The notes beneath the pieces were generated by a model. It was not told the DNA's origin and did no database searches. It saw only the letters and a program-made list of their open reading frames with translations. A program made the translations under genes and the position numbers. Shown here in pieces: positions 18,957 through 30,182 of a stretch of DNA of 60,019 bases (positions are counted from its first letter, which is position 1; each line of letters begins with the position of its first letter). Source of the stretch: Robertmurraya dakarensis (GTDB lineage: Bacteria > Bacillota > Bacilli > Bacillales > Cytobacillaceae); contig NZ_LT707408.1 of NCBI RefSeq assembly GCF_900156875.1, forward strand, positions 5,288-65,306. The letters run 5' to 3'.

Positions 18957-19652
18957 ATGCCGAAAAAAGGTAAGAAATATATAGAAGCTGCAAAGCTTGT
19001 AGATCGTACAAAAGCTTACCCAGTTGTTGAAGCAATCGAATTAGCTAAGCAAACAAACACAGCTAAATTTGATGCAACTGTAGAAGCTGCTTTCCGTCTA
19101 GGAGTAGACCCTAAGAAAGCTGACCAACAAATCCGTGGAGCAGTAGTACTTCCAAATGGTACTGGTAAAACGCAACGCGTTCTTGTTTTCGCTAAAGGCG
19201 AAAAGATGAAAGAAGCTGAAGCGGCTGGAGCAGATTATGTTGGAGATGCTGAATACATCAACAAAATCAACCAAGGCTGGTTTGAATTTGATGTAATCGT
19301 TGCTACACCAGACATGATGGGTGAAGTTGGTAAACTTGGCCGTGTATTAGGACCTAAAGGTTTAATGCCAAACCCTAAAACTGGTACAGTTACATTTGAT
19401 GTAACAAAAGCAGTTAACGAAATTAAAGCAGGTAAAGTTGAGTACCGTGTAGATAAAGCTGGAAACGTTCATGTTCCAATTGGTAAAACATCATTTGATA
19501 ACGAAAAGCTTGTTGAAAACTTCAACACTATTTTCGATACAATGATGAAAGCTAAGCCAGCTGCTGCAAAAGGAACTTACATGAAGAATGTTACTGTAAC
19601 TACTACTATGGGACCTGGTGTAAAAGTAGATCCTTCATCTGTAGCGAAGTAA
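18957..19652 (+). CDS. rplA: Ribosomal protein uL1
   Basis: Forms the L1 stalk at the E site and serves as translational repressor of its own operon in several bacteria. 231 residues, with the conserved MPKKGKKY start and the RNA-binding segment [31 protein letters not shown] precedes the ATG. The two L1-site mimics at 18350 and 18910 suggest feedback by this protein. Confidence 0.98.
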   Translation: MPKKGKKYIEAAKLVDRTKAYPVVEAIELAKQTNTAKFDATVEAAFRLGVDPKKADQQIRGAVVLPNGTGKTQRVLVFAKGEKMKEAEAAGADYVGDAEYINKINQGWFEFDVIVATPDMMGEVGKLGRVLGPKGLMPNPKTGTVTFDVTKAVNEIKAGKVEYRVDKAGNVHVPIGKTSFDNEKLVENFNTIFDTMMKAKPAAAKGTYMKNVTVTTTMGPGVKVDPSSVAK

Positions 19653-19673
19653 TATTTTACCAAATTGATGTGA

Positions 19674-19702
19674 TTGACAAACAGAATCTAACTTTATATA
19701 AT
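19674..19702 (+). promoter_or_regulatory. Consensus promoter of rplJ-rplL
   Basis: TTGACA, exactly 17 bases, TATAAT: a perfect SigA promoter in the 249-bp gap after rplA. Transcription begins near 19709, giving a leader of nearly 200 nt that contains the L10 regulatory RNA. Confidence 0.93.
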
Positions 19703-19708
19703 AGATTT

Positions 19709-19858
19709 TGTTGTTAAAAATAAATAACATTTGTACCGCAGACAGTAGGTGCTTAACGGCTTAATTTCCTACCGAGGTAATACGATAGAAAAACATGATT
19801 GTTCGTTTTTTACGACTATTGTATATCTCCTCCATGTCTGGTTGATGTGGAGGTTTTT
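19709..19858 (+). promoter_or_regulatory. L10 leader RNA
   Basis: The leader carries the conserved block ACCGCAGACAGTAGGTG (19734-19750), then ACGGCTTAATTTCC and TACCGAGGTAATAC, which form the L10(L12)4-binding kink-turn region. A terminator follows at 19829. Binding of the L10 complex is thought to favour termination and so match L10/L12 supply to ribosome assembly. Recognised from the known Bacillus L10 leader; no fold was computed. Confidence 0.88.
19829..19858 (+). terminator. Attenuator terminator of the L10 leader
   Basis: CCTCCATGT / ATGTGGAGG (with two G-T pairs), a 7-base loop and TTTTT. It sits 44 bases before the rplJ start and is the output switch of the leader. Confidence 0.85.
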
Positions 19859-19901
19859 ATATGAACGGTATGAATGTAGCAAATTCACAGGAGGTGTAAA
19901 A

Positions 19902-20402
19902 ATGGGCAACGCTATCGAACTAAAGAAACAAGTCGTCGAAGAAATTGCTGACAAACTAAAAAACAGCGTATCAACAATTGTTGTTGATTACCGCGGTCTT
20001 AACGTTGCGGAAGTAACTGAACTTCGTAAACAACTTCGTGAAGCTGGAGTTGAATTCAAAGTTTACAAAAACTCTTTAACACGCCGTGCATCTGAAGCTG
20101 CTGAACTTGCAGGTTTGAATGACGCACTAACTGGTCCAAACGCAATTGCGTTCAGTACGGAAGATGTTGTTGCTCCTGCTAAAATTTTAAATGAGTTCTC
20201 TAAAAAGAATGAAGCTCTTGAAATTAAAGCAGGTGTTATTGAAGGAAACATTGTATCTGTTGAGGAGATCAAAGCACTTGCAGATCTACCATCACGCGAA
20301 GGTTTACTTTCAATGTTACTCAGCGTACTTCAAGCTCCTATTCGCAATCTTGCTCTTGCTGCAAAAGCTGTGGCAGATCAAAAAGAAGAACAAGGCGCAT
20401 AA
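19902..20402 (+). CDS. rplJ: Ribosomal protein uL10
   Basis: Anchors the L7/L12 stalk to 23S rRNA. 166 residues, beginning [14 protein letters not shown], with the conserved [16 protein letters not shown] and a helical, L12-binding C-terminus. The frame stays open to 19749 through the leader terminator, but ATG 19902 follows AGGAGGTG and gives the family length. Controlled by the L10 leader. Confidence 0.97.
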   Translation: MGNAIELKKQVVEEIADKLKNSVSTIVVDYRGLNVAEVTELRKQLREAGVEFKVYKNSLTRRASEAAELAGLNDALTGPNAIAFSTEDVVAPAKILNEFSKKNEALEIKAGVIEGNIVSVEEIKALADLPSREGLLSMLLSVLQAPIRNLALAAKAVADQKEEQGA

Positions 20403-20462
20403 GTTGAAATTAATCTCGTTCTATTAAAATAAAACAAAACATTCCAAGGAGGAAATTTTATC

Positions 20463-20828
20463 ATGACTAAAGAACAAATCATTGAAGCAGTTAAAAATAT
20501 GACTGTTTTAGAATTAAATGACTTAGTAAAAGCAATCGAAGAAGAATTTGGTGTAACTGCTGCAGCTCCTGTAGCTGTTATGGGTGGAGCTGCTGCTGGT
20601 GGCGCTGCTGAAGAAAAAACTGAATTTGATGTTGTTCTTGCTTCTGCAGGAGATCAAAAAATCAAAGTTATCAAGGTTGTACGTGAAATCACTGGCCTTG
20701 GACTTAAAGAAGCTAAAGAAGTTGTTGATAACGCTCCGAAGCCACTTAAAGAAGGCGTTTCTAAAGAAGAAGCTGAAGAAATCAAAGCTAAACTTGAAGA
20801 AGTTGGAGCTAACGTTGAAGTTAAGTAA
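20463..20828 (+). CDS. rplL: Ribosomal protein bL12
   Basis: Multi-copy acidic stalk protein that recruits translational GTPases. 121 residues: the N-terminal dimerisation domain (about 1-32), an alanine-glycine-rich hinge (about 33-52) and the globular C-terminal domain with [27 protein letters not shown] lies 9 bases before the ATG. A strong terminator ends the unit. Confidence 0.98.
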   Translation: MTKEQIIEAVKNMTVLELNDLVKAIEEEFGVTAAAPVAVMGGAAAGGAAEEKTEFDVVLASAGDQKIKVIKVVREITGLGLKEAKEVVDNAPKPLKEGVSKEEAEEIKAKLEEVGANVEVK

Positions 20829-20839
20829 TAATGAATTAA

Positions 20840-20871
20840 AAAAAAGTCCGCTGCAAAGCGGGCTTTTTTTG
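20840..20871 (+). terminator. Terminator after rplL
   Basis: AAAAGTCCGC / GCGGGCTTTT with a 6-base loop and a T tract. It closes the rplJ-rplL transcript. Confidence 0.9.
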
Positions 20872-20927
20872 CTTTTTCAAAAAATATCATTTATAATTCG
20901 TTCGGGATAGTAGAAAGAGGTGACTCT

Positions 20928-21533
20928 ATGGGTGATCATTATTACTCTCGTGAACCTAAGGTGGAAAGCAACCCGATTTATTGGGAATATACACTAAGGA
21001 ATAATAGGTTCAAATTTAAGACTGATCAAGGAGTTTTTTCAAAAAGCGAAGTGGACTTTGGGTCAAGATTATTGATTGAAATGTTCGAGTACCCTTCTGT
21101 TGATGGAGATATTTTGGATGTAGGCTGCGGGTACGGTCCTATTGGGTTATCTATTGCAAAGGAATCCAACAGGAACGTACATATGGTAGATGTCAATGAT
21201 CGTGCGCTTGGTCTAGCAAAGGAAAATGCACAATTAAATGGTATTTCAAATGTCTCAATATACGAAAGTGATCGTTTATTAAATGTAAAGCATAGTCAAT
21301 TTGCAGCTATTCTTACTAATCCCCCGATTCGTGCAGGGAAAAAAGTAGTGCATGATATTTTTGTGCAGAGCTTTGATCACTTGTGTAATGGTGGTGAGCT
21401 TTGGGTTGTTATTCAAAAGAAACAAGGAGCTCCATCTGCAATCGATAAGATGACTGAGCTTTTTGGAGATGTTGAAATCGTTGAAAAGAAAAAAGGCTAT
21501 TTTATTTTACGCGCGAAAAAATATTTGACTTGA
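20928..21533 (+). CDS. RsmC-like SAM-dependent methyltransferase (YbxB type)
   Basis: Class I methyltransferase resembling the catalytic half of RsmC, the 16S rRNA guanine-N2 methyltransferase. The SAM-binding motif is ILDVGCGYGPIGLSIA (near 62-77), the acidic end of the second strand is HMVDVNDRA, and the base-flipping motif is TNPPIRAGK (NPPxxxG). At 201 residues it lacks the N-terminal pseudo-domain of E. coli RsmC. It sits between rplL and rpoB, as ybxB does in B. subtilis. Its target base is not proven. AGAGGTGA precedes the ATG. Confidence 0.88.
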   Translation: MGDHYYSREPKVESNPIYWEYTLRNNRFKFKTDQGVFSKSEVDFGSRLLIEMFEYPSVDGDILDVGCGYGPIGLSIAKESNRNVHMVDVNDRALGLAKENAQLNGISNVSIYESDRLLNVKHSQFAAILTNPPIRAGKKVVHDIFVQSFDHLCNGGELWVVIQKKQGAPSAIDKMTELFGDVEIVEKKKGYFILRAKKYLT

Positions 21534-21559
21534 CATTTTCGCTATGTTAATATTATAAA
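21530..21559 (+). promoter_or_regulatory. Promoter of rpoB-rpoC
   Basis: TTGACA, an 18-base spacer and TATAAA. The -35 box overlaps the stop codon of the upstream methyltransferase gene. It would give a leader of about 340 nt before rpoB, which contains an attenuator-like hairpin and a repeat relic. Confidence 0.72.
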
Positions 21560-21667
21560 ATGCCAACATAATATTTTATGGTTCTCTTACTATTTTTTGT
21601 GTTTACTGTATAAAGTTGGAATAGCAAGGGAAAACTAACAAAATAATAGTTCGTATTATGAAGATGT

Positions 21668-21699
21668 GGTTTTTGAGATTAAAAACCCTTTTTCTTTTT
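21668..21699 (+). terminator. Attenuator-like hairpin in the rpoB leader
   Basis: GGTTTTT / AAAAACC with a GAGATT loop, then CTTTTTCTTTTT. It lies about 100 nt after the likely transcription start and 205 nt before rpoB. The stem is AT-rich, so it may act as a partial terminator that sets rpoBC levels. Confidence 0.55.
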
Positions 21700-21732
21700 G
21701 TCTTATGAGAAAGGTGGTTTGGAGCAAGTGGT

Positions 21733-21860
21733 TGTTTAGCTCCGGCGCCTCGTATAGCTCTTTTAGAACACAAATCAAACCGTCTAAATGGTTATGGATA
21801 GTAAAAAGCCGGCTTGAGCTGTGCCTTTCGGGGTTGTCGAAGGTGCGTTTCCGCTTTTCT
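21733..21860 (+). repeat. Probable relic of a Bacillaceae intergenic repeat
   Basis: The left end TTAGCTCCGGCGCCT and the right end GGGGTTGTCGAAGGTG followed by CGTTTCCGCTTTTC resemble the ends (TAGCTCCAGCGCCT, and GGGGCTGACCAAGGCGC with TTCCGCTTTT) of a roughly 120-150 bp repeat that I remember as abundant between genes in several Bacillus relatives. GCGCCT and AGGTGC at the ends can pair. The interior is diverged and no second copy exists in this window, so the call rests on memory of the element. Confidence 0.45.
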
Positions 21861-21903
21861 GATAATAGATGCACTATAACGCTTGATTTGAGGGGTGAAT
21901 CAG

Positions 21904-24900
21904 TTGACAGGTCAACTAGTTCAGTATGGACGACACCGCCAACGTAGAAGTTACGCACGAATCAGTGAAGTATTGGAATTACCAAATTTAATTGAAATCC
22001 AAACCTCTTCTTATCAATGGTTTCTTGATGAGGGTTTACGTGAGATGTTCCAGGATATTTCACCGATTGAGGACTTCACTGGTAATTTGTCGCTTGAATT
22101 TATTGATTACAGTCTTGGCGATCCAAAGTATTCCGTTGAGGAATCAAAAGAACGAGATGTTACATATTCTGCACCATTACGTGTCAAAGTGCGTCTTGTT
22201 AACAAAGAAACAGGCGAAGTAAAAGATCAGGATGTCTTTATGGGTGACTTCCCGCTTATGACAGAAACTGGTACATTCGTCATTAACGGCGCAGAACGCG
22301 TTATTGTCTCTCAGCTTGTCCGTTCACCTAGTGTGTATTATAGCGGTAAGCTTGATAAAAATGGAAAGAGAGGCTTTACTGCAACAGTTATCCCGAATCG
22401 CGGGGCTTGGCTGGAGTATGAAACCGACGCTAAGGATGTTGTGTACGTTAGAATCGATCGTACAAGGAAACTGCCTGTTACGGTTCTTTTGCGTGCCCTT
22501 GGATTCGGTTCAGACCAAGAAATTCTAGATCTAGTCGGTGATAACGAGTATCTTCGTAACACTTTAGAAAAAGACAACACAGAGGGTACAGATAAAGCAT
22601 TACTGGAGATTTATGAACGTCTTCGCCCAGGAGAACCACCTACAGTAGATAATGCTAAAAGCTTATTGGTATCTCGTTTCTTTGATCCAAAACGCTATGA
22701 TTTAGCTAATGTAGGCCGCTATAAAATAAATAAGAAGCTTCATATTAAAAATAGACTTTTTAATCAGCGTCTTGCTGAAACGCTGGTTGATCCAGAAACT
22801 GGTGAAATCATTGCGGAAAAAGGTGTTTTACTTGACCGTCGGACGTTAGACCGTATTATTCCTAACTTAGAGAAGGATATTGGGTTCAAGAAATTTAGTC
22901 CGGTTGGAGGGGTTGTTGAGGAAGAGGTTCTGACACAATCCATTAAAATTTATGCTCCAAATGAAGATGGAGAAAAAGTCATCAATGTTATTGGAAATGC
23001 TTATGTGGAAGAAGCAGTTAAGAACATTTCTCCAGCAGATATCATTGCTTCTATCAGCTATTTCTTTAACTTGTTGCATGGCGTGGGAGATACCGATGAT
23101 ATCGACCACTTAGGTAACCGTCGTCTGCGTTCTGTAGGTGAATTGCTCCAAAACCAATTCAGAATTGGTTTATCAAGAATGGAACGTGTTGTTCGTGAGA
23201 GAATGTCTATTCAAGATACGAATACGATTACACCACAGCAGCTGATTAATATTCGACCGGTTATTGCCTCTATTAAAGAGTTCTTTGGAAGCTCTCAGCT
23301 TTCTCAGTTCATGGATCAGACGAACCCATTGGCAGAATTAACTCACAAGCGACGTTTATCTGCACTTGGACCGGGTGGTTTAACTCGTGAACGTGCAGGT
23401 TTCGAAGTGCGTGACGTTCACTATTCCCACTATGGACGTATGTGCCCAATTGAGACACCTGAGGGACCGAACATTGGTTTGATTAACTCCCTGTCATCAT
23501 TTGCGAAAGTAAATCGATTTGGATTTATCGAAACACCATATCGTCGTGTTGACCCTGAAACGGGTAAAGTGACAAATCATATTGATTACTTAACAGCAGA
23601 TGAAGAAGATAATTATGTAGTAGCCCAAGCGAATGCCCGCTTAGATGAAGATGGTTCATTTATTGATGAAGATATCGTTTCTCGTTTCCGCGGAGAAAAC
23701 ACTGTTATGCACCGTGATCGTATCGACTATATGGATGTATCACCTAAGCAGGTTGTATCGGCAGCGACAGCATGTATCCCATTCTTAGAGAATGATGACT
23801 CAAACCGTGCGCTGATGGGTGCGAACATGCAACGTCAAGCTGTTCCTCTTATGCAGCCGGAGGCACCAAGAGTTGGTACAGGTATGGAGTATGTTTCAGG
23901 GAAAGACTCTGGAGCCGCTGTTATCTGCAAACATGAAGGAATTGTGGAACATGTTGAAGCTCGTGAAATCTGGGTTCGCCGCATAACAAACGTCGATGGC
24001 CAAGAAGTTAAAGGTGACCTAGATAAATATAGATTGTTAAAATTTGTTCGTTCTAACCAAGGTACTTGCTATAACCAGCGTCCGATAGTAGCTGTAGGAA
24101 ATCATGTGACTAAAGGTGAAATACTTGCTGATGGTCCTTCGATGGAACTTGGTGAATTAGCTCTAGGGCGTAATGTGCTGGTAGCATTTATGACTTGGGA
24201 TGGTTATAACTATGAAGATGCCATCATCATGAGTGAAAGACTGGTAAAAGATGATGTATACACGTCTATTCATATTGAAGAATATGAATCAGAATCTCGT
24301 GATACGAAATTAGGACCTGAAGAAATTACACGAGATATTCCTAATGTCGGGGAAGATGCGCTTAGAAATCTTGACGAACGTGGAATTATCCGTATTGGTG
24401 CAGAAGTAAAAGATGGTGATCTGCTTGTTGGTAAAGTGACACCTAAGGGTGTAACGGAACTTACCGCAGAAGAACGTTTGCTTCATGCAATCTTTGGAGA
24501 AAAAGCACGCGAAGTTCGTGATACTTCTCTACGTGTACCGCATGGCGGCGGTGGAATTGTCCATGATGTAAAAGTCTTCAATCGTGAAGACGGAGATGAA
24601 CTGCCTCCAGGTGTAAATCAGCTTGTTCGTGTGTACATTGTACAGAAGCGTAAGATACATGAAGGCGATAAGATGGCGGGGCGCCATGGTAACAAAGGGG
24701 TTATCTCTAGAATTTTACCAGAAGAGGATATGCCTTATCTGCCAGACGGAACGCCAGTTGATATCATGTTAAACCCATTAGGGGTTCCTTCTCGTATGAA
24801 CATCGGGCAGGTGTTGGAGCTTCATTTAGGAATGGCTGCAAGACAGCTTGGAATTCATGTTGCTTCACCGGTATTCGATGGTGCAACGGAGGATGATGTT

Positions 24901-25464
24901 TGGTCAACGATTGAAGAAGCTGGAATGGCTCGTGATGCGAAAACTGTATTATATGACGGCCGCACTGGGGAACCGTTTGATAATCGTGTCTCTGTCGGTG
25001 TTATGTACATGATCAAGCTTGCTCACATGGTTGACGATAAGCTTCATGCACGTTCTACTGGACCATACTCTCTAGTTACACAGCAGCCACTTGGCGGTAA
25101 AGCTCAGTTTGGCGGTCAGCGTTTTGGAGAAATGGAAGTATGGGCACTTGAAGCATACGGTGCAGCATATACGCTTCAAGAAATTCTAACGGTTAAATCG
25201 GATGACGTTGTTGGCCGTGTTAAAACATATGAAGCGATTGTGAAAGGTGAAAATGTTCCAGAACCTGGTGTGCCGGAATCGTTCAGGGTATTAATGAAAG
25301 AACTTCAAAGCTTAGGGATGGATGTTAAAATCCTTTCCGGAGACGAAAAGGAAATTGAAATGCGTGATTTAGAAGATGAGGACGAAGTCCAACAGGCTGA
25401 ATCACTAACAGTTGCTCCTGAAACACAAGAAGCTGAGTCAGAAACAGTTGGATCTAAAGAATAA
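21904..25464 (+). CDS. rpoB: RNA polymerase beta subunit
   Basis: Core subunit of RNA polymerase. 1186 residues, nearly identical to Bacillus RpoB over most of the length, including the rifampicin-pocket segment [20 protein letters not shown] with wild-type residues. The acidic C-terminal tail is variable, as usual. The start is TTG 21904, not GTG 21895: AGGGGTG ends 6 bases before it and the protein then starts MTGQLVQYG, as in B. subtilis, which also uses TTG. Transcribed with rpoC from 21530. Confidence 0.98.
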   Translation: MTGQLVQYGRHRQRRSYARISEVLELPNLIEIQTSSYQWFLDEGLREMFQDISPIEDFTGNLSLEFIDYSLGDPKYSVEESKERDVTYSAPLRVKVRLVNKETGEVKDQDVFMGDFPLMTETGTFVINGAERVIVSQLVRSPSVYYSGKLDKNGKRGFTATVIPNRGAWLEYETDAKDVVYVRIDRTRKLPVTVLLRALGFGSDQEILDLVGDNEYLRNTLEKDNTEGTDKALLEIYERLRPGEPPTVDNAKSLLVSRFFDPKRYDLANVGRYKINKKLHIKNRLFNQRLAETLVDPETGEIIAEKGVLLDRRTLDRIIPNLEKDIGFKKFSPVGGVVEEEVLTQSIKIYAPNEDGEKVINVIGNAYVEEAVKNISPADIIASISYFFNLLHGVGDTDDIDHLGNRRLRSVGELLQNQFRIGLSRMERVVRERMSIQDTNTITPQQLINIRPVIASIKEFFGSSQLSQFMDQTNPLAELTHKRRLSALGPGGLTRERAGFEVRDVHYSHYGRMCPIETPEGPNIGLINSLSSFAKVNRFGFIETPYRRVDPETGKVTNHIDYLTADEEDNYVVAQANARLDEDGSFIDEDIVSRFRGENTVMHRDRIDYMDVSPKQVVSAATACIPFLENDDSNRALMGANMQRQAVPLMQPEAPRVGTGMEYVSGKDSGAAVICKHEGIVEHVEAREIWVRRITNVDGQEVKGDLDKYRLLKFVRSNQGTCYNQRPIVAVGNHVTKGEILADGPSMELGELALGRNVLVAFMTWDGYNYEDAIIMSERLVKDDVYTSIHIEEYESESRDTKLGPEEITRDIPNVGEDALRNLDERGIIRIGAEVKDGDLLVGKVTPKGVTELTAEERLLHAIFGEKAREVRDTSLRVPHGGGGIVHDVKVFNREDGDELPPGVNQLVRVYIVQKRKIHEGDKMAGRHGNKGVISRILPEEDMPYLPDGTPVDIMLNPLGVPSRMNIGQVLELHLGMAARQLGIHVASPVFDGATEDDVWSTIEEAGMARDAKTVLYDGRTGEPFDNRVSVGVMYMIKLAHMVDDKLHARSTGPYSLVTQQPLGGKAQFGGQRFGEMEVWALEAYGAAYTLQEILTVKSDDVVGRVKTYEAIVKGENVPEPGVPESFRVLMKELQSLGMDVKILSGDEKEIEMRDLEDEDEVQQAESLTVAPETQEAESETVGSKE

Positions 25465-25490
25465 TTAATACACAAATTGTAATATTCATG

Positions 25491-25532
25491 TATCCTCTCA
25501 GGAAGAAGCGTACAGCTTAGCTTGAGAGGATA
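25491..25532 (+). other. Hairpin between rpoB and rpoC
   Basis: The perfect 10-bp inverted repeat TATCCTCTCA / TGAGAGGATA encloses a smaller AAGC/GCTT hairpin. No T tract follows, so it is unlikely to be a simple terminator. It may be an mRNA processing or stability element in the 131-bp gap. Confidence 0.6.
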
Positions 25533-25595
25533 ACTTGCTGAATTTTAGATTAGCAATAAGGGTAAAACCTGTAGATCAAAAGGGAGGTAGGCCCC

Positions 25596-28500
25596 TTGCT
25601 GGATGTCAATAATTTTGAGTATATGAAAATAGGTCTTGCTTCGCCCGATAAGATTCGTTCATGGTCTTTTGGAGAAGTAAAGAAACCCGAAACGATTAAC
25701 TATCGTACATTAAAGCCAGAAAAAGACGGTTTATTTTGTGAACGTATCTTTGGACCACAAAAAGACTGGGAATGTCACTGCGGAAAATACAAACGAGTAC
25801 GTTATAAAGGTGTTGTATGTGACCGTTGTGGGGTTGAAGTTACAAGAGCAAAGGTACGCCGTGAAAGAATGGGGCATATTGAACTAGCCGCTCCTGTTTC
25901 TCATATTTGGTATTTTAAAGGAATCCCAAGCAGAATGGGATTAATTCTTGATATGTCTCCGCGTGCGCTCGAAGAAGTAATTTATTTTGCATCCTATGTA
26001 GTAACAGAGCCTGGAGATACTACGCTTGAAAAGAAGCAGCTTTTATCCGAAAAAGAATATCGCGCATACCGTGATAAGTTCGGTAATAAATTTCAAGCAT
26101 CGATGGGTGCTGAATCAATCAAAAAGCTTCTCTCCGATATCGACCTCGACAAAGAAGTTGATATTTTAAAAGAAGAGTTAAAGACAGCTCAAGGACAACG
26201 TCGTACTAGAGCAATTAAAAGGCTGGAAGTATTAGAGGCATTCCGTAATTCTGGGAATGAGCCTTCTTGGATGATTCTAGATGTACTTCCTGTAATTCCT
26301 CCTGAACTGCGTCCGATGGTTCAATTAGACGGAGGCCGTTTTGCGACGTCTGACCTAAACGACCTGTACCGTCGTGTTATTAATAGAAACAATCGCTTAA
26401 AACGTTTACTAGATCTAGGCGCTCCAAGCATCATTGTTCAGAATGAAAAGCGCATGCTTCAAGAAGCAGTAGACGCACTAATTGATAATGGCCGTCGTGG
26501 CCGTCCAGTAACAGGACCGGGTAACCGTCCATTAAAATCCCTTTCTCATATGCTAAAAGGGAAGCAAGGCCGCTTCCGTCAAAACTTGCTTGGTAAGCGT
26601 GTTGATTACTCTGGACGTTCAGTTATCGTAGTTGGACCGAACTTGAAGATGTATCAATGTGGATTACCAAAAGAAATGGCAATTGAGTTATTTAAGCCAT
26701 TTGTCATGAAGGAACTTGTTGAAAAGGGCTTAGCTCATAATATTAAATCTGCAAAACGTAAAATTGAAAGATTGCAGCCAGAAGTCTGGGATGTTTTAGA
26801 AGAAGTTATTAAGGAGCACCCAGTTCTGTTAAACCGTGCCCCTACATTGCATAGATTAGGTATTCAAGCATTTGAACCAACTCTTGTAGAAGGTCGTGCT
26901 ATCCGTCTGCACCCACTTGTATGTACTGCATACAATGCGGACTTTGATGGAGACCAGATGGCAGTTCACGTACCGCTTTCAGCAGAAGCTCAAGCAGAAG
27001 CTAGACTATTGATGCTGGCTGCACAGAACATTCTTAATCCTAAAGACGGGAAACCAGTAGTAACTCCTTCACAGGATATGGTTTTAGGAAACTATTATCT
27101 AACATTAGAACGTGAAGGTGCCGTAGGAGAAGGAATGATCTTTAAGGATACGAATGAAGCATTGCTCGCATACCAAAATGGTTATGTGCATTTGCATACT
27201 CGTGTTGCTGTGCATGCTGGTTCATTAAAAAATCAAACATTCACTGAAGAACAGAACAATATGATGCTGATCACAACTGTTGGTAAACTTATCTTTAATG
27301 AGATCTTACCAGAGTCTTTCCCGTATATTAACGAACCGACAAAAGGAAACCTAGAAGAAGAAACTCCTAGTAAGTATTTTGTTGAAAAAGGCGCGGATGT
27401 TAGAGAAATCATTAAAGGGATGCCGCTTGTTGATCCGTTTAAGAAGAAAATACTTGGAAATATTATTGCTGAAGTATTCAAGAAGTTCAAAATTACTGAA
27501 ACATCAAAAATGCTTGACCGTATGAAAAACCTAGGATTCAGACACTCAACAAAAGCTGGTATTACCGTTGGTGTTGCTGACATCGTGGTATTAAAGGAAA
27601 AGCAGGAAATTATTGATGAAGCCCAAAGCAAAGTCGATAACGTGATGAAGCAGTTCAGACGTGGTTTGATTACTGAAGACGAACGTTATGACCGCGTCAT
27701 TTCGATCTGGAGTGCAGCGAAGGATAATATCCAAGCTAAACTAATGAAGTCTTTAGATAAAACAAACCCAATCTTCATGATGAGTGATTCTGGAGCTCGT
27801 GGTAACGCATCTAACTTTACACAGTTAGCTGGTATGCGTGGATTGATGGCCAACCCGGCTGGACGTATCATTGAATTACCGATCATTTCGAGTTTCCGTG
27901 AAGGATTAACGGTGTTAGAATACTTTATTTCAACACACGGTGCTCGTAAAGGTCTAGCAGATACAGCACTAAAAACAGCTGACTCAGGTTATCTGACTCG
28001 CCGTCTTGTTGACGTTGCTCAGGATGTAATTGTTCGTGATGATGACTGTGGTACTGATCGTGGCTTGTTAATAAGTGCTCTTAAGGATGGTACTGAAGTT
28101 ATTGAACCATTGGAAGAACGATTAATTGGCCGATATGCAAGAAAAGCGATCAAACATCCAGAAACGAACGAAGTGATTGTTCCTGAAAACGGATTGATTA
28201 CTGAAGACTTAGCTGTTGAAGTAATAGAAGCGAATATTGAAGAAGTTTGGATTCGTTCTGCGTTTACGTGTAACACACGTCATGGTGTATGTAAGAAGTG
28301 TTATGGCCGTAACTTAGCAACTGGCCAGGAAGTTGAAGTGGGTGAAGCAGTTGGAATCATCGCTGCACAATCCATTGGAGAACCTGGTACTCAGTTAACA
28401 ATGCGTACATTCCATACTGGTGGGGTTGCCGGAGACGATATTACACAAGGTTTACCTCGTATCCAAGAAATTTTTGAAGCACGTAATCCTAAGGGGCAAG

Positions 28501-29195
28501 CTGTAATCTCTGAGTTAGAAGGGGTTGTCGTCGGCATTAATGAAGGTCGAGACAGACAACACGAAATCATCGTACAAGGTGAACTTGAATCCCGTACTTA
28601 TACTGCTCCATACACAGCGCGTTTGAAAGTAGCTGTGAATGATAGAGTAGAACGCGGGCAAGAGCTAACAGAAGGTTCAATTGATCCGAAGGAATTAATA
28701 AAAGTAAAAGATGTAAATGCAGTACAAGAGTATTTACTTAAAGAAGTACAAAAGGTTTATCGTATGCAAGGGGTTGAAATTGGAGATAAGCACGTTGAAG
28801 TTATGGTACGACAAATGCTTCGTAAAATCCGTGTCATCGACGCTGGGGAAACGGATGTTCTGCCAGGATCACTGCTTGATATCCACCAATTCACTGATGC
28901 AAACGAAAGAGCCTTGTTAGAAGGAAAATTACCAGCAACTGGACGTCCGGTATTGCTTGGTATTACAAAGGCATCTCTTGAAACGGATCCATTCCTATCA
29001 GCAGCGTCATTCCAAGAAACAACAAGAGTTCTTACAGATGCTGCTATAAAAGGTAAACGTGATGAGTTGCTAGGATTAAAAGAAAATGTTATTATAGGTA
29101 AGTTGGTTCCTGCAGGAACAGGTATGCAGCGCTATCGCAAAGCAGAACCAGTCATTACTGCGGAAGAACCAGAAGACACAGTAATTGTAGAGTAA
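25596..29195 (+). CDS. rpoC: RNA polymerase beta-prime subunit
   Basis: Catalytic subunit of RNA polymerase, 1199 residues. Visible are the N-terminal zinc ribbon ([19 protein letters not shown]), the bridge and active-site motif [13 protein letters not shown], which binds catalytic magnesium, the second zinc site ending [13 protein letters not shown], and the trigger-loop region. The start is TTG 25596, giving [10 protein letters not shown], with GGGAGGT 8 bases upstream; B. subtilis rpoC also begins with TTG. A strong terminator follows. Confidence 0.98.
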   Translation: MLDVNNFEYMKIGLASPDKIRSWSFGEVKKPETINYRTLKPEKDGLFCERIFGPQKDWECHCGKYKRVRYKGVVCDRCGVEVTRAKVRRERMGHIELAAPVSHIWYFKGIPSRMGLILDMSPRALEEVIYFASYVVTEPGDTTLEKKQLLSEKEYRAYRDKFGNKFQASMGAESIKKLLSDIDLDKEVDILKEELKTAQGQRRTRAIKRLEVLEAFRNSGNEPSWMILDVLPVIPPELRPMVQLDGGRFATSDLNDLYRRVINRNNRLKRLLDLGAPSIIVQNEKRMLQEAVDALIDNGRRGRPVTGPGNRPLKSLSHMLKGKQGRFRQNLLGKRVDYSGRSVIVVGPNLKMYQCGLPKEMAIELFKPFVMKELVEKGLAHNIKSAKRKIERLQPEVWDVLEEVIKEHPVLLNRAPTLHRLGIQAFEPTLVEGRAIRLHPLVCTAYNADFDGDQMAVHVPLSAEAQAEARLLMLAAQNILNPKDGKPVVTPSQDMVLGNYYLTLEREGAVGEGMIFKDTNEALLAYQNGYVHLHTRVAVHAGSLKNQTFTEEQNNMMLITTVGKLIFNEILPESFPYINEPTKGNLEEETPSKYFVEKGADVREIIKGMPLVDPFKKKILGNIIAEVFKKFKITETSKMLDRMKNLGFRHSTKAGITVGVADIVVLKEKQEIIDEAQSKVDNVMKQFRRGLITEDERYDRVISIWSAAKDNIQAKLMKSLDKTNPIFMMSDSGARGNASNFTQLAGMRGLMANPAGRIIELPIISSFREGLTVLEYFISTHGARKGLADTALKTADSGYLTRRLVDVAQDVIVRDDDCGTDRGLLISALKDGTEVIEPLEERLIGRYARKAIKHPETNEVIVPENGLITEDLAVEVIEANIEEVWIRSAFTCNTRHGVCKKCYGRNLATGQEVEVGEAVGIIAAQSIGEPGTQLTMRTFHTGGVAGDDITQGLPRIQEIFEARNPKGQAVISELEGVVVGINEGRDRQHEIIVQGELESRTYTAPYTARLKVAVNDRVERGQELTEGSIDPKELIKVKDVNAVQEYLLKEVQKVYRMQGVEIGDKHVEVMVRQMLRKIRVIDAGETDVLPGSLLDIHQFTDANERALLEGKLPATGRPVLLGITKASLETDPFLSAASFQETTRVLTDAAIKGKRDELLGLKENVIIGKLVPAGTGMQRYRKAEPVITAEEPEDTVIVE

Positions 29196-29206
29196 TCGTT
29201 AACTGG

Positions 29207-29241
29207 TGCGGTGCATGTTACAAGACATGTGCCGCATTTTA
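29207..29241 (+). terminator. Terminator after rpoC
   Basis: A 12-bp stem, TGCGGTGCATGT / ACATGTGCCGCA (two G-T pairs), with a 6-base loop and TTTT. It closes the rpoBC transcript. Confidence 0.85.
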
Positions 29242-29295
29242 AAGAATTATTTGTGAGACTGCAAAATTAGTTTTGTAAAAAAATAATTTCTAGTG

Positions 29296-29324
29296 TTGAC
29301 ATTACTTTTCTAAGATGCTAATAT
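29296..29324 (+). promoter_or_regulatory. Promoter of the str operon
   Basis: Consensus TTGACA, a 17-base spacer and TAATAT with an extended TG. It drives the L7Ae-like gene, rpsL, rpsG and fusA. Confidence 0.88.
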
Positions 29325-29367
29325 AGCAAAGGTGCTCCTATTACCTGATACTTTGGAGGATGTATTC

Positions 29368-29616
29368 ATGTCTTATGAAAAAGTAGCTCAGGCGAAAAAC
29401 ATCACGATAGGAACAAAGCAGACGGTTAAGGCGATAAAAAATGGGATAGCTAAGGAAGTGCTTATAGCGTCTGATGCTGATCGATATTTGACAGCTAAAG
29501 TTATAAGTGCTGCTGAAGAGTTGAAAATCCCAATTATATATGTAGACTCGATGAAGATGCTTGGAAAAGCATGCGGCATTGATGTTTCAGCTTCAACCGT
29601 GGCAATAACCATTTAA
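29368..29616 (+). CDS. rplGB: L7Ae-family kink-turn RNA-binding protein (YbxF, L7Ae-like ribosomal protein)
   Basis: An 82-residue L7Ae/L30e-fold protein. The pattern [20 protein letters not shown] and [15 protein letters not shown] is typical of the YbxF family, which binds kink-turn RNA and associates with ribosomes in B. subtilis. The reading frame extends back to 29332, but ATG 29368 follows GGAGGAT at 29355-29361 and gives the family start [11 protein letters not shown]. It is the first gene of the str operon. Exact function is not established. Confidence 0.9.
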   Translation: MSYEKVAQAKNITIGTKQTVKAIKNGIAKEVLIASDADRYLTAKVISAAEELKIPIIYVDSMKMLGKACGIDVSASTVAITI

Positions 29617-29719
29617 AAACTGTCCTTGTAGCACATATACTACAATGACTTTGTTTTTTGCTTCAAAATGAACCACCTGGATGTGTGGGCTTAAACAAAA
29701 ACGAAGGGAGGAAACATAA

Positions 29720-30142
<423 letters not shown>

Positions 30143-30182
30143 TTAACTAGAAAATAATTACCTTTTGAAAGGAGGAAAAAAA

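Noticed and set aside
21666-21947. A 93-codon ORF across the rpoB leader and into rpoB.
   Set aside because: It runs through the attenuator hairpin and the repeat relic and overlaps the rpoB start in another frame; the sequence looks non-coding.
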